In this document: positions 45,110 to 53,875 of the stretch, one piece after another
Position numbering within the stretch: position 1 is the first letter of the stretch
Layout: every line of letters begins with the position of its first letter
From: Rhodobacter sp. SY28-1
GTDB lineage: Bacteria > Pseudomonadota > Alphaproteobacteria > Rhodobacterales > Rhodobacteraceae
Reading direction: 5' to 3'
DNA length: 64,000 bases
NCBI RefSeq assembly: GCF_005222785.1
Contig: NZ_STGH01000002.1
Coordinates: forward strand, 372,001 to 436,000
Translations under genes and position numbers: made by a program
Notes under the pieces: generated by a model
The model's database searches: none
What the model saw: only the letters and a program-made list of their open reading frames with translations
What the model was told of the DNA's origin: nothing

Positions 45110-46126
45110 ATGAAACGACTTCTGGCTCTCACCACCCTTCTCGCCACCCCGGCCTTTGCCGAGGGCGAGCTGAAGGTCTATCACTGGTTCGAATACATCC
45201 CGCAGGAACTGGTCGACAAGTTCACCGCCGAAACCGGGATCACCGTCACCATCGACACCTACGACAGCAACGAGGCGATGCTGGCCTCGCTGAAAGCCGG
45301 GAAACTCGGCCAGTACGACGTGGCCGTCCCCGGCGACTACATGGTCGAGATCATGCGCGGCGAGGGGATCCTTGGTGAATACGCGCCCGAGGAAATGCCG
45401 AACTTCGCCAACATCGAACCGCAATGGCTGGACGTCCCGTTCGACCCGGGCCGCAAGCACTCGATCCCCTACCAGTGGGGCTCGACCGCGTTCTCGGTGA
45501 ACCGCGACGTCTACCAGGGCGACATCAACAGCCTCGGCATCATCTTCAACCCGCCGGAAGAGCTGAAGGGCAAGATCAACGTCCTCGACAGCCAGGGCGA
45601 GGTTCTGGCGCTCGGCTCACTGTATCTGGGCATCCCCCAATGCACCACCGACCGCGAACAGCTGAAGGCGCTGAACGACATGCTGCTGGCGGCAAAGGAA
45701 AATTGGGCCTCGTTCGGGTCCGACATTGCCAAAGACGTTCTGGTCTCGGGCGATGCGGCGGCCGGGATGATCTACAACGGCTTTTCCGCAAAGGCCCGGG
45801 CCGAGGGCGCGAATGTCGAATATGCCTTCCCCAAGGAAGGCTACGTCCTGTGGATGGACAACATGGTGCTGCTGAAGGACGCCCCGAACCGCGACAACGC
45901 GATCAAGTTCATGAACTTCCTGCTTGATCCCCAGAACGCCGCCGCCGTCACCAACTACGCCGCCTACAGTCCCGGCGTCAAAGGCGCGACCGAGTTCCTG
46001 GATGCCGCGATCAAGGACTCGCCGGAAAACAACCCGCCTGCAGACCAGAAAGGCGAATTCATCATCGCCTGCGATGCCGAAACCCAGGCGCTGTACGACG
46101 CGATCTGGACCAACCTGAAAAAGTAA
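45110..46126 (+). CDS. potD: PotD/PotF-like periplasmic polyamine-binding protein
   Basis: 338 residues. A short signal peptide (MKRLLALTTLLATPAFA) is followed by LKVYHWFEYIPQELVDKFTA, the standard start of polyamine-binding PotD/PotF. YDVAVPGDYMVEIM, YQWGSTAFSVNRDVY and PKEGYVLWMDNMVLLKDA follow family order; aromatic and acidic residues (W, E, D) line the usual pocket. ATG 45110 has AGGGAG. It is last of the four importer genes, before the hydrolase gene (gap 66 bases). Confidence 0.9.
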   Translation: MKRLLALTTLLATPAFAEGELKVYHWFEYIPQELVDKFTAETGITVTIDTYDSNEAMLASLKAGKLGQYDVAVPGDYMVEIMRGEGILGEYAPEEMPNFANIEPQWLDVPFDPGRKHSIPYQWGSTAFSVNRDVYQGDINSLGIIFNPPEELKGKINVLDSQGEVLALGSLYLGIPQCTTDREQLKALNDMLLAAKENWASFGSDIAKDVLVSGDAAAGMIYNGFSAKARAEGANVEYAFPKEGYVLWMDNMVLLKDAPNRDNAIKFMNFLLDPQNAAAVTNYAAYSPGVKGATEFLDAAIKDSPENNPPADQKGEFIIACDAETQALYDAIWTNLKK

Positions 46127-46192
46127 CGCCAACCCTTGTGCGCCTTGCCCGACCGCACGATCCGGCAGGGCGCCCCACCCGATGGTGACCTG

Positions 46193-46948
46193 ATGCGCCT
46201 TGCCGTCCTCCAAGCCCCCTCTGCCGGGGGTGACCTTTCTGCTGCCTGCGTGGCGGTCGAGCAGGCCCTTGCCGCCGCCGCCGCCGCGGGCGCGACCGTC
46301 CTTGTCGTGCCCGAGGTCTTCCTGCCCGGCTACAACCACCCCGAAGTGGCCCGGCTTGCCCTTGCCGACGACGCCCCAGCGCTGCAGCGCGTGCGTCAGG
46401 CAGCGCGGACGGCAGGCACCGCCCTTGTCGTAGGCTATGCCGAAGCGGACGCCGGTCTGGTCTGGAACACCGCCCTCTGCATCGGGCCGGACGGGCACGA
46501 CTTTGCCCGCTACCGCAAGATCCAGCTCTACGGCCCGCGGGAAAAGTCGATCTACACGCCGGGCGACCGCTTTGTGACCTTCACCCTTGCGGGCCGGAAA
46601 CTCGCCCTTCTCATCTGCTACGACGTGGAATTCGCCCCCCATGTCGCCGCCCTCGCCGCCGAAGGGGTCGAGGCGATCCTAGCCCCCACCGCCAACATGA
46701 TGCCCTTCACCCATGTCGTGCGGCACACCGTCCCCGCGATGGCCGCCAACCACGGCCTTGCCATCGCCTACGCCAACTTTTGCGGCACCGAGGGCGATCT
46801 GACCTATGTCGGCGGCAGCCTCATCGCCGGCCCGCATGGAGAGGTTCTGGCGCAGGCGGGGGAACATCCCGCCCTCCTGATCGCCGACATTCCGCCGGTC
46901 GATCCGCAGCGGATCACGACCCAGGCCCAGGATTACCGGAAAGTCTGA
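46193..46948 (+). CDS. Carbon-nitrogen hydrolase (nitrilase superfamily)
   Basis: 251 residues. The Glu-Lys-Cys catalytic set is intact: Glu in VLVVPEVFLPGYN, Lys in ARYRKIQLYGPREK, Cys in LALLICYDVEFAP. The closest subfamily look is that of N-carbamoylputrescine amidase or omega-amidase-like aliphatic amidases. It would cut an amide, carbamoyl or nitrile group from the imported compound or its product. The ATG at 46193 has GGTGA nearby; an earlier frame start at 46136 lacks conserved residues. The flavoprotein gene follows in 4 bases. Confidence 0.87.
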   Translation: MRLAVLQAPSAGGDLSAACVAVEQALAAAAAAGATVLVVPEVFLPGYNHPEVARLALADDAPALQRVRQAARTAGTALVVGYAEADAGLVWNTALCIGPDGHDFARYRKIQLYGPREKSIYTPGDRFVTFTLAGRKLALLICYDVEFAPHVAALAAEGVEAILAPTANMMPFTHVVRHTVPAMAANHGLAIAYANFCGTEGDLTYVGGSLIAGPHGEVLAQAGEHPALLIADIPPVDPQRITTQAQDYRKV

Positions 46949-46952
46949 ACCC

Positions 46953-49046
46953 ATGACCCGCGACCCCCGCTATGACATCCTGTTCGACCCCGTTCAGATC
47001 GGGCCAAAACGGGCGAAGAACCGCTTCTACCAGGTCCCCCATTGCAACGGTGGCGGCTACCGTGACCCCTCGGCCGTGGTCGAGATGCGCCGCACCAAGG
47101 CCGAAGGCGGCTGGGGCGTGATCTTCACCGAACAGACCGAAATCCATCCCTCGTCCGAGATCACCCCCTTCATCGAACAGCACCTGTGGGAGGACAAGGA
47201 TATCCCCGCCCTCGCCCGCATGGCAGAGGCGATGAAAAGCCACGGCGCGCTGGCGGGCATCCAGCTGGCCTATTCCGGCATCAACGGCCCGAACCTTTAT
47301 TCCCGCGATGTGCCGCTTGCCGTGACGGGCGGCCCGATCCTGACCTTCACCTCCGACCCGGTGCAGGCCCGCACCCTGGACCGAGAGGACATCCGCGACC
47401 TCCGCCGCTGGTTCCGCCACGCCTTCCGCCGCGCCCAGACCGCGGGCTTCGACCTGATCTGCCTTTACGGCGCGCATGGCTTCGGCATCTTCCAGCACTT
47501 CCTGTCGCGCGCCACTAACCACCGCACCGATGAATACGGCGGGTCTCTGGAAAACCGTGGCCGCTTCCTGCGCGAAGTGATCGACGAGGCCCGGGAAGAG
47601 ACCAAGGGCGAACTGGCCATCACCTACCGGATGAGCCTGCACGAAGACGGCCCCTACGGCTTTTCCAACGCCGAGGTGCGCGACTTCGTCGAAATGCACG
47701 GCGACCTCCCCGATCTCTGGGACCTCGCCCACGGGACATGGGAGGCCTGCAGCGGTACCTCGCGTTTCAAGGGCGAAGCCGCACAAGAGGATCTCGTGCG
47801 CGGCATCAAGGCGCTTACCTCGCGCCCGGTTGTCGGCGTCGGTCGCTTCACCAGCGCCGATGCCATGGTGCGCCAGATCAGGTCCGGCATCCTCGATTTC
47901 ATCGGCGCAGCCCGCCCCTCAATCGCCGACCCCTTCCTGCCAAAGAAGATTCAGGAAGGCCGGATCGAGGACATCCGCGAATGCATCGGCTGCAACATCT
48001 GCGTCACCGGTGACATGACCGGCAGCATCAGCCGCTGCACCCAGAACACCGCATTCATGGAGGAATGGCGCAAGGGCTGGCACCCCGAACGCCCGCGTCC
48101 CAAGGGGCCTTCAACCAGCGTCCTGATCGTCGGCGCAGGCCCCACCGGGCTGGAGGCCGCCCTACAATCCGCCCGGCGCGGCTATCAGGTGACGCTCGCC
48201 GAGGCGACGACGACCCTCGGCGGCCGCGTGGCCAAGGAACGCCTTCTCCCCGGCCTCTCCGCCTGGGGCCGCGTGGCCGACTACCGCAACGGCCAGATCG
48301 CGCCTCTCACGAACCTCGATGTCTACCGAGACAGCCGCCTGACCGCCGACGACATCCTCGCTATGGGGGCCGAACACGTGGCCATCGCCACCGGCGCCAC
48401 CTGGCGGCGCGATGCCGTGGCGCGGCTGTATCTGCACCCGATCCCGACCGACCCCGCAATGCCCGTCTTCACCCCCGACGACCTGATGGCAGGCGGTGGA
48501 CCGACGGGCGGGCGCGTCACGCTCTACGACGACGACCATTTCTACATGGGCTCGGTCCTGGCCGAGCTTCTGGTCGCGCGGGGCTGCACCGTCGATCTCG
48601 TTTGCCCCGCGACAAAGATCGCCGAATGGGCGAAGAACACGCTGGAACAAGGCATCATCATGCGCCGGATGCTGGACATCGGGGTCAACGTCATCGTCAA
48701 CAAAGCCCCCGAAGCCATCGGCGCGGGAGAGGTCATTCTCGCCTGCACCTGGACCGGTCGCACCGAAACCCTCCCCGCCGACGCCGTGGTCATGGTCACC
48801 TCCCGCACGCCGCAGGACGCGCTCTACCACGATCTCCGCGCCCGGCAGTCCGAGTGGGAAGCCTCAGGCATCCGCTCCGTCAAGCTGATCGGCGATGCCG
48901 CCGCCCCCGGCCCCATCGCCTGGGCCACCTACGCCGGTCGCCGCTTTGCCGAGGAACTGGACATACCCGACGACCGCGGCGACACCCCCGCCTTCCGGCG
49001 CGAGGTCGCAGCCCTAGACCCCCTCCCCTCACGCCTTCCCGCCTGA
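46953..49046 (+). CDS. TMADH/DMADH-like FMN/4Fe-4S/FAD-domain oxidoreductase
   Basis: 697 residues, close to the family's 729. N-terminal FMN barrel: DILFDPVQIGPKRAKNRFYQ, with Cys31 in YQVPHCNGGG at the site of the 6-S-cysteinyl-FMN Cys of trimethylamine dehydrogenase, and YGAHGFG keeping the catalytic Tyr-His. Cys344, 347, 350 and 362 (CIGCNIC then SRC) bind the 4Fe-4S cluster. The C-terminal Rossmann part starts VLIVGAGPTGLEAALQSARR. TMADH's substrate-cage Tyr60 is Gln61 here and the Trp264/Asp267 stretch is not conserved (GTWEACSGTSRF; aligned from memory). It is therefore probably an N-dealkylating amine dehydrogenase for a substrate other than trimethylamine, such as a methylated amine or betaine. 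Confidence 0.9.
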   Translation: MTRDPRYDILFDPVQIGPKRAKNRFYQVPHCNGGGYRDPSAVVEMRRTKAEGGWGVIFTEQTEIHPSSEITPFIEQHLWEDKDIPALARMAEAMKSHGALAGIQLAYSGINGPNLYSRDVPLAVTGGPILTFTSDPVQARTLDREDIRDLRRWFRHAFRRAQTAGFDLICLYGAHGFGIFQHFLSRATNHRTDEYGGSLENRGRFLREVIDEAREETKGELAITYRMSLHEDGPYGFSNAEVRDFVEMHGDLPDLWDLAHGTWEACSGTSRFKGEAAQEDLVRGIKALTSRPVVGVGRFTSADAMVRQIRSGILDFIGAARPSIADPFLPKKIQEGRIEDIRECIGCNICVTGDMTGSISRCTQNTAFMEEWRKGWHPERPRPKGPSTSVLIVGAGPTGLEAALQSARRGYQVTLAEATTTLGGRVAKERLLPGLSAWGRVADYRNGQIAPLTNLDVYRDSRLTADDILAMGAEHVAIATGATWRRDAVARLYLHPIPTDPAMPVFTPDDLMAGGGPTGGRVTLYDDDHFYMGSVLAELLVARGCTVDLVCPATKIAEWAKNTLEQGIIMRRMLDIGVNVIVNKAPEAIGAGEVILACTWTGRTETLPADAVVMVTSRTPQDALYHDLRARQSEWEASGIRSVKLIGDAAAPGPIAWATYAGRRFAEELDIPDDRGDTPAFRREVAALDPLPSRLPA

Positions 49047-49059
49047 AAGGACCCAGACG

Positions 49060-50280
49060 ATGAACACCGAACATGTCGATACCCTGGTGATCGGGGCCGG
49101 ACAGGCAGGCATCGCGACCTCGGTCCATCTGGGCCGCAAGGGAGTGCCGCATCTGGTGCTGGAACGCCACCAGATCGCCCACCGCTGGCGGGCCGAACGC
49201 TGGGATTCCCTCGTCGCAAATGGCCCCGCCTGGCATGACCGCTTTCCCGACATGGAATTCGCCACCGATCCCGACGCCTTCCCGGGGAAAGAGGACGTGG
49301 CCGACTACCTCCGCGCCTTCGCCCGCGCGAACAAGGCCCCGATCCGCGAAGGGGTCGAGGTCACGCATCTGACCCAAGGCGACGACGGCCTCTTCCACGC
49401 CACCACCCCCGCCGGAACGATCACCGCGCGCAACGTGGTCTCCGCCACCGGCTCCTTCCAGAAACCGATGATCCCGCCGCTGGTCCCCGCCGACCTTGGC
49501 CTGATGCAGATCCACTCCACCCACTACCGCAACCCCGCGCAACTGCCACCGGGTGGCGTTCTGGTCGTCGGCGGCGGCTCCTCCGGCACCCAGATCGCCG
49601 ACGAGTTGAACCGCGCAGGCCGCAAGACCTGGCTCTCGCTTGGCCCCCACGACCGCCCGCCCCGGCGCTACCGCGGCAAGGATTTCGTCTGGTGGCTAGG
49701 CGCGCTGGGGAAATGGGACCTCGAAGCCCCCGCCCCGGGAACCGAGCATGTGACCATCGCCGTCTCGGGCGCCTATGGCGGACTGAACATCGACTTCCGC
49801 CGTCTGGCCGGTGAGGGGCTGCACCTTCTTGGCCGGACCGAAGCCTGCAAGGACGGCGTCCTGTCCATTGCCGACGACCTGCAACGAAACATCGCGAACG
49901 GCGACAGCTACCTGGCCAACCTCCTCGACGAATGTGACGCACACGTCCAAGAACAGGGCCTCGACCTGCCCGAGGACCCCGAGGCCCGCCGCATCTACCC
50001 CGACCCGGACTGCCTGACCCGCCCGACCCGTATGCTGGACCTGAAGGCGCAAGGCATCGGAACGATCATCTGGGCCACCGGTTTCACCTATGACTACGGC
50101 TGGCTGGACCTGCCCGTGCTGACCCCCGAAGGTCGGCCAGACCATTCCCGGGGCGTAACGCGCGTCCCCGGCTTCTACTTCGTCGGCCTGCCCTGGCTGA
50201 CACGGCGCGGCTCCAGTTTTATCTGGGGCTGCTGGAAAGACGGCGAACACATTGCGACCCAGGTCGCGTCCAGGACATGA
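49060..50280 (+). CDS. Flavin-containing monooxygenase / NAD(P)/FAD oxidoreductase
   Basis: 406 residues. The FAD Rossmann motif is DTLVIGAGQAGIATSVHLGR (GxGxxG); the NADPH site is GVLVVGGGSSGTQIADELNR (GxGxSG); ATGF near the end (IIWATGFTYDYGWL) is the FMO-type linker motif. It belongs to the CzcO/FMO-like group that hydroxylates nitrogen, sulphur or carbon atoms. It lies 13 bases after the TMADH-like gene and before RidA, so it may open the substrate by N-oxygenation. A single NADPH-flavin site, with no electron-transfer partner needed. Confidence 0.87.
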   Translation: MNTEHVDTLVIGAGQAGIATSVHLGRKGVPHLVLERHQIAHRWRAERWDSLVANGPAWHDRFPDMEFATDPDAFPGKEDVADYLRAFARANKAPIREGVEVTHLTQGDDGLFHATTPAGTITARNVVSATGSFQKPMIPPLVPADLGLMQIHSTHYRNPAQLPPGGVLVVGGGSSGTQIADELNRAGRKTWLSLGPHDRPPRRYRGKDFVWWLGALGKWDLEAPAPGTEHVTIAVSGAYGGLNIDFRRLAGEGLHLLGRTEACKDGVLSIADDLQRNIANGDSYLANLLDECDAHVQEQGLDLPEDPEARRIYPDPDCLTRPTRMLDLKAQGIGTIIWATGFTYDYGWLDLPVLTPEGRPDHSRGVTRVPGFYFVGLPWLTRRGSSFIWGCWKDGEHIATQVASRT

Positions 50281-50290
50281 GGCACGGAAA

Positions 50291-50710
50291 ATGACCACTC
50301 ACACTCGCTATCGCAAGTTCAACACCAAGGTAACCTACCCCGAACAGAACCTGGACAACGACCTTTGCCACCTGGTCGCGACCCGGGGCGGCACGACCCT
50401 CTGGTTCCGCGGCGCCTGCCCGCAGGACCTCGACACGTCCAAAAGCCTGATGACCACCGACGCGGCGGAACAGGCGCACAAGGTGATGCAGAACATCAAG
50501 CAACTGATCGAGGAAGCCGGCGGCAAGATGGAGCATCTGGTCAAGCTGGTCGTCTACCTGACCGACGTCCGCCACCGCGAGCCGGTCTACCGGGTGATGG
50601 GCGAATACATCAAGGGCGTCCACCCGGTCTGCACCGGGCTGACCGTCGTCGCCCTCGCCCGCCCGGAATGGCTGGTCGAGATCGACGCAACCGCCGTCAT
50701 CCCCGACTGA
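50291..50710 (+). CDS. RidA family protein
   Basis: 139 residues. TLWFRGACPQDLDTSKSLM, AHKVMQNIKQLIEEAGGKME, LVKLVVYLTDVRHREPVYRV and GLTVVALARPEWLVEIDATA match RidA/YjgF. The ending EWLVEIDATAV keeps the family pattern but the canonical active-site Arg is replaced by a PEW-type segment, as in non-archetypal Rid groups. As last gene of the operon (10 bases after the monooxygenase), it probably hydrolyses imine products of the amine dehydrogenase. A small GGGGC/GCCCC hairpin follows at 50734-50748. Confidence 0.87.
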   Translation: MTTHTRYRKFNTKVTYPEQNLDNDLCHLVATRGGTTLWFRGACPQDLDTSKSLMTTDAAEQAHKVMQNIKQLIEEAGGKMEHLVKLVVYLTDVRHREPVYRVMGEYIKGVHPVCTGLTVVALARPEWLVEIDATAVIPD

Positions 50711-50755
50711 CCGCACCTTCCCCGATCAGGGTTGGGGCCTCGCGCCCCGCCCGGC

Positions 50756-51412
50756 TCAGGCCGCAACCGGCTCGATCAACTGCGCCCCAAAGGCGCGGTT
50801 GGAGTTCACCTCGACCCCCACGCGATAAGGCTTGGTCATCACTCCCTCGGCGGTGGCCTTCATTAGGACCGCTGCCCCATGCCCCGCCTCACCCAGCCAC
50901 AAGGGCCAGTCCTCGCGCTCCAGGATCACCGGCTCGCGGTGGTGGATCGCCCCCATCCCCGGCCCGGCTTCCGTCGAGACGATGGCGACCGTATCCATGT
51001 CGCCCCAGCGCTGCCAGACTCCCGCCAGCGCCATCGGCAGACCGTCCGCCCGGGTGAAATACCACGGCAGCCGCGCCTTGTTCTCGCCCTCGCTCCATTC
51101 ATAGAAGCCACTGGCCGGGACGATGCACCGCCGCTCACGGATCGCGGCCTTGAAGGCGGGCTTCGTCGCCACCGTATCCGACCGCGCATTGATGATCAGC
51201 GGCCCGTCATTCGGCGCCTTGTACCAGCTTGGGATGAACCCCCAGCGCATCGCCCGCAGCCGCCGGACCCCGCCGTCCGAGGTCACCACGGCCACCGTAT
51301 TCGTCGGGCAGACGTTGAAGTTCGGCGTCATCGGCAGGTCATTACCCGGTACGGCATCGAACAGCGCCGCCAGCGCCTCGTTCGGATGGGTGATGGTGAA
51401 ACGCCCGCACAT
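50756..51412 (-). CDS. yedK: SRAP-family (YedK/HMCES) abasic-site DNA-protein crosslink protein
   Basis: 218 residues. Met1 is followed by the catalytic Cys2 (MCGRFTITHPNEALAALF), which binds abasic sites covalently after Met removal. NVCPTNTVAVV, RAMRWGFIPSWYK, INARSDTV, RRCIVPASGFYEW (active-site Glu) and AIHHREPVILE (catalytic His) complete the SRAP domain. It protects abasic sites in single-stranded DNA. Convergent with the preceding RidA gene. Stop at 50756. Confidence 0.94.
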   Translation of the reverse strand: MCGRFTITHPNEALAALFDAVPGNDLPMTPNFNVCPTNTVAVVTSDGGVRRLRAMRWGFIPSWYKAPNDGPLIINARSDTVATKPAFKAAIRERRCIVPASGFYEWSEGENKARLPWYFTRADGLPMALAGVWQRWGDMDTVAIVSTEAGPGMGAIHHREPVILEREDWPLWLGEAGHGAAVLMKATAEGVMTKPYRVGVEVNSNRAFGAQLIEPVAA

Positions 51413-51528
51413 CGGCCAAAGATAGGCCCAAGTCCGGCCCAGGCCAAGCCGCTGGGGGAGTGAAATTGGCGCCTTCCCGCGCTATGCTGTCGCACACCGC
51501 GAGGACGCCACCAGACCAAGGGATCCCC

Positions 51529-51885
51529 ATGACCCCGCTTTCGCAATTGTCCCGCCGCGTCAAAAACCTCGACCGCGCCCGCGCGTTCTGGCGCGACACC
51601 CTGCAAATCCCCGAGCTCTACGCCTTCCCCGGCCTCGCCTTCTTCGACCTGGGTGGCACCCGGCTGATGCTACGCGAAACCGGCACGCAGGACGAGGCGG
51701 ACATCCTCTACCTTTCCACCCCCGACATCACGTCAGCCCATGCCGCACTAGCGGAACGGGGCGCCAACATGACCGGCGCCCCGCACATGATCCATAAACA
51801 CCCTGACGGGGCCGAGGAATGGATGGCTTTCTTCAAGGATGATGAAGGCCGCGACCTCGCCCTGCACTCCGTGGTGCGGCCCTGA
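51529..51885 (+). CDS. VOC/glyoxalase-fold protein
   Basis: 118 residues with the betaalphabetabetabeta glyoxalase fold: LSRRVKNLDRARAFWRDTLQ, GLAFFDLGGTRLMLRE, ILYLSTPDITSAHAALAERG and EWMAFFKDDEGRDLALHSVV. The metal-site His/Glu set is not obvious, so it could be a dioxygenase-like or binding protein. ATG at 51529 with AAGGGAT upstream. Function unassigned. Convergent with the 5'-nucleotidase-like gene, 3 bases apart. Confidence 0.82.
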   Translation: MTPLSQLSRRVKNLDRARAFWRDTLQIPELYAFPGLAFFDLGGTRLMLRETGTQDEADILYLSTPDITSAHAALAERGANMTGAPHMIHKHPDGAEEWMAFFKDDEGRDLALHSVVRP

Positions 51886-51888
51886 TCC

Positions 51889-53388
51889 TTACTGCCCCAG
51901 CTTCTTGATCCGCCCCTCAACGGCGATATTCACCGTGCCCAGCTTCTCGACATAGGCCATCACGTCATTGGCCACGAGCTGCCCCGTCGGCCCTTCCGTG
52001 ATGATCCGGCCTCCGCCAAGGCTGGCATAGCCATCCCCACCGCCAAGGATGTAATCATTGACTGCGACCGTGTAGAGCTTGTCCGCCTCCAGAGGCGCTC
52101 CGCCCACCATTACCTCACTGACCCGCGACCCAGCCGGGGCCGAAGCGTCGAAAGCAAAGGTCACGCCCGAGACCTGGGCGAACCGCCCCGCTCCATTCTC
52201 GACCTGGCTCACCCCATTCTCCAAGGCCAGCAGCACCTGCGACCCCGGCAGCTCGGTCACCACCGTGGTATTGCCGAAGGGTAACTCGGTCAGAATGTCC
52301 CGCCGGGTCAGTTTCCGGCCCGCCTCATAGGTCGTATCACCGCGAATACCGCCGCCGTTCATGATCGCGATATCCGCCCCCGTCGCATCCCGCAGCGCAT
52401 CGGTGATCAGGTTGCCCATCGTGGCTTCCTCGGCCCGCACCACATTGCGGCGGCTGTCGAGCGGCGCCTCCACGGTGCCAATCTCGACATTCAGGTTCTC
52501 ATCCATCGTCGCCCGCAAGGCATCCGCCATGGCAACCGAGTCCGGGTCCGGGGTCACTGCGGCGGTATCGATAAACCGGAAAGCCGGGACCCAAGAGATC
52601 TCGCGCTTGCCGTCATCGGTCGTGGTGACCTCGACCGTCAGGTCGATCGGCGACAGGAACTGCCCGTCGATCGAGGTTTCGACATAGGCCGTCCGCCCGT
52701 CATAGGCCGTGGCATAGGAATGGTCGTCGCCCGACAGGATCACGTCGAAGGCCCCGCTCGCCATCAGCGCCCGGTCGTTCTCCATGTTGGTCTGCACCAC
52801 GCCCACCACGAGATCCGCACCCTCTTCCCGCGCCTTCTCTGCCGCGGCCACCCCGGTCTCCACCGTAGGCAGGAACTTCAGGCTGCCGGTCGACGACACT
52901 TCGGGCGAAGTATCCTGCGCCACCGGGATCAGCGCGATCTTCAGACCGGCCACTTCCTTCACCATGACGCCGCCCAGGCCCTCGATGGCCGACCCGTCGT
53001 CATTGGTGATGTTGATCGCCGCCCACGGGTATTTCGACGCCTTCATCTTCTCCATGAAGTTTTCTGGCCCGAAGTCGAACTCGTGGTTCCCCGGCACCGC
53101 CAGATCGAAGGGCACGAGGTTGGTGAAGTCGATCGTGTTCTGCCCCTTGTCGAACCCCGAGGCCAGCGAGGGCGACAGCATGTCCCCATTGAATAGATAC
53201 AGCGTGTTGGGGTTCGCCGCGCGCTCGGCCTTGGCCACCGCGTTAAGACGCGCAAAGCCGCCACGGCCATCCTCTTCCTCAAAATTGTAGACGTCTCCGA
53301 CGCCCAGAAGCGTCAGCTTCACCGTCTCCGCTGCGGCAGGACTTGCGGCAATCGCCGCGATGATGGCGAGTCTCGAAATCCGTTTCAT
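51889..53388 (-). CDS. 5'-nucleotidase/UshA-like metallophosphoesterase, periplasmic
   Basis: 499 residues. Signal peptide MKRISRLAIIAAIAASPAAA. The metallophosphatase domain shows LTLLGVGDVYNFEEEDGRGG, LYLFNGDMLSPS, AVPGNHEFDFG and ILSGDDHSYAT; the C-terminal nucleotidase domain has ADIAIMNGGGIRGDTTYE, LPFGNTTVVTELPGSQVLLA and VAVNDYILGGGDGYASL. The first metal motif is D-V-Y, where UshA has D-x-H, so one metal ligand is changed; DVY is a recurrent subfamily form. It probably cleaves 5'-nucleotides or related phosphates. ATG 53388 follows AAGGAG. Confidence 0.9.
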   Translation of the reverse strand: MKRISRLAIIAAIAASPAAAETVKLTLLGVGDVYNFEEEDGRGGFARLNAVAKAERAANPNTLYLFNGDMLSPSLASGFDKGQNTIDFTNLVPFDLAVPGNHEFDFGPENFMEKMKASKYPWAAINITNDDGSAIEGLGGVMVKEVAGLKIALIPVAQDTSPEVSSTGSLKFLPTVETGVAAAEKAREEGADLVVGVVQTNMENDRALMASGAFDVILSGDDHSYATAYDGRTAYVETSIDGQFLSPIDLTVEVTTTDDGKREISWVPAFRFIDTAAVTPDPDSVAMADALRATMDENLNVEIGTVEAPLDSRRNVVRAEEATMGNLITDALRDATGADIAIMNGGGIRGDTTYEAGRKLTRRDILTELPFGNTTVVTELPGSQVLLALENGVSQVENGAGRFAQVSGVTFAFDASAPAGSRVSEVMVGGAPLEADKLYTVAVNDYILGGGDGYASLGGGRIITEGPTGQLVANDVMAYVEKLGTVNIAVEGRIKKLGQ

Positions 53389-53536
53389 CGGAAGTCTCCT
53401 TGTGATTGAACGGTGAATGCCCCAGCATGCGTCTGTCGCGGGGCATCTGTCAAAGAACCTTCGCTCGAAATCGTGACAAACGGGTGATTTTTGGCAAACC
53501 ATTGCCAGTCCCGTTAACCTTGGGTATTCGGCCAGC

Positions 53537-53875
53537 ATGCTGATCCTGAAGATCTTCCGCCGCCCCGAATGGGATGCGTTCAAGGACGCCGGGGAAACCC
53601 TGGGCGCACCGATCGATCTCGCCGACGGCTATATCCACTTCTCTACCCCCGCCCAGGTCGCCGAAACCGCCGCCAAGTGGTTCGCCACCGAAAGCGACCT
53701 GGTCCTCGTGGCCTTCGACCCCGACCGGCTTGGCCCGGCGCTGAAGTGGGAGCCTTCCCGCGGCGGCCAGCTTTTTCCGCATCTCTACCGCGCCCTGCGG
53801 CTGGACGAAGTGGTCTGGGACAAGTCCCTGCCGCTTGGGGCCACCGGCCATATCTTCCCCGAGGGGCTCTGGTGA
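53537..53875 (+). CDS. DUF952 domain protein
   Basis: 112 residues. [37 protein letters not shown] (the DUF952 hallmark G-(F/Y)IHxS), [37 protein letters not shown]. This small alpha/beta fold is related to ADP-ribose- or tRNA-related enzymes, of unknown activity. Its stop overlaps the pyrD start (GTGA), a linkage common in this group, so it is co-translated with pyrD. Confidence 0.9.
   Translation: MLILKIFRRPEWDAFKDAGETLGAPIDLADGYIHFSTPAQVAETAAKWFATESDLVLVAFDPDRLGPALKWEPSRGGQLFPHLYRALRLDEVVWDKSLPLGATGHIFPEGLW

Noticed and set aside
50734-50748. Small GGGGC/GCCCC hairpin after RidA as a terminator
   Set aside because: Only a 5-bp stem and no T-run; too weak to list as a feature.
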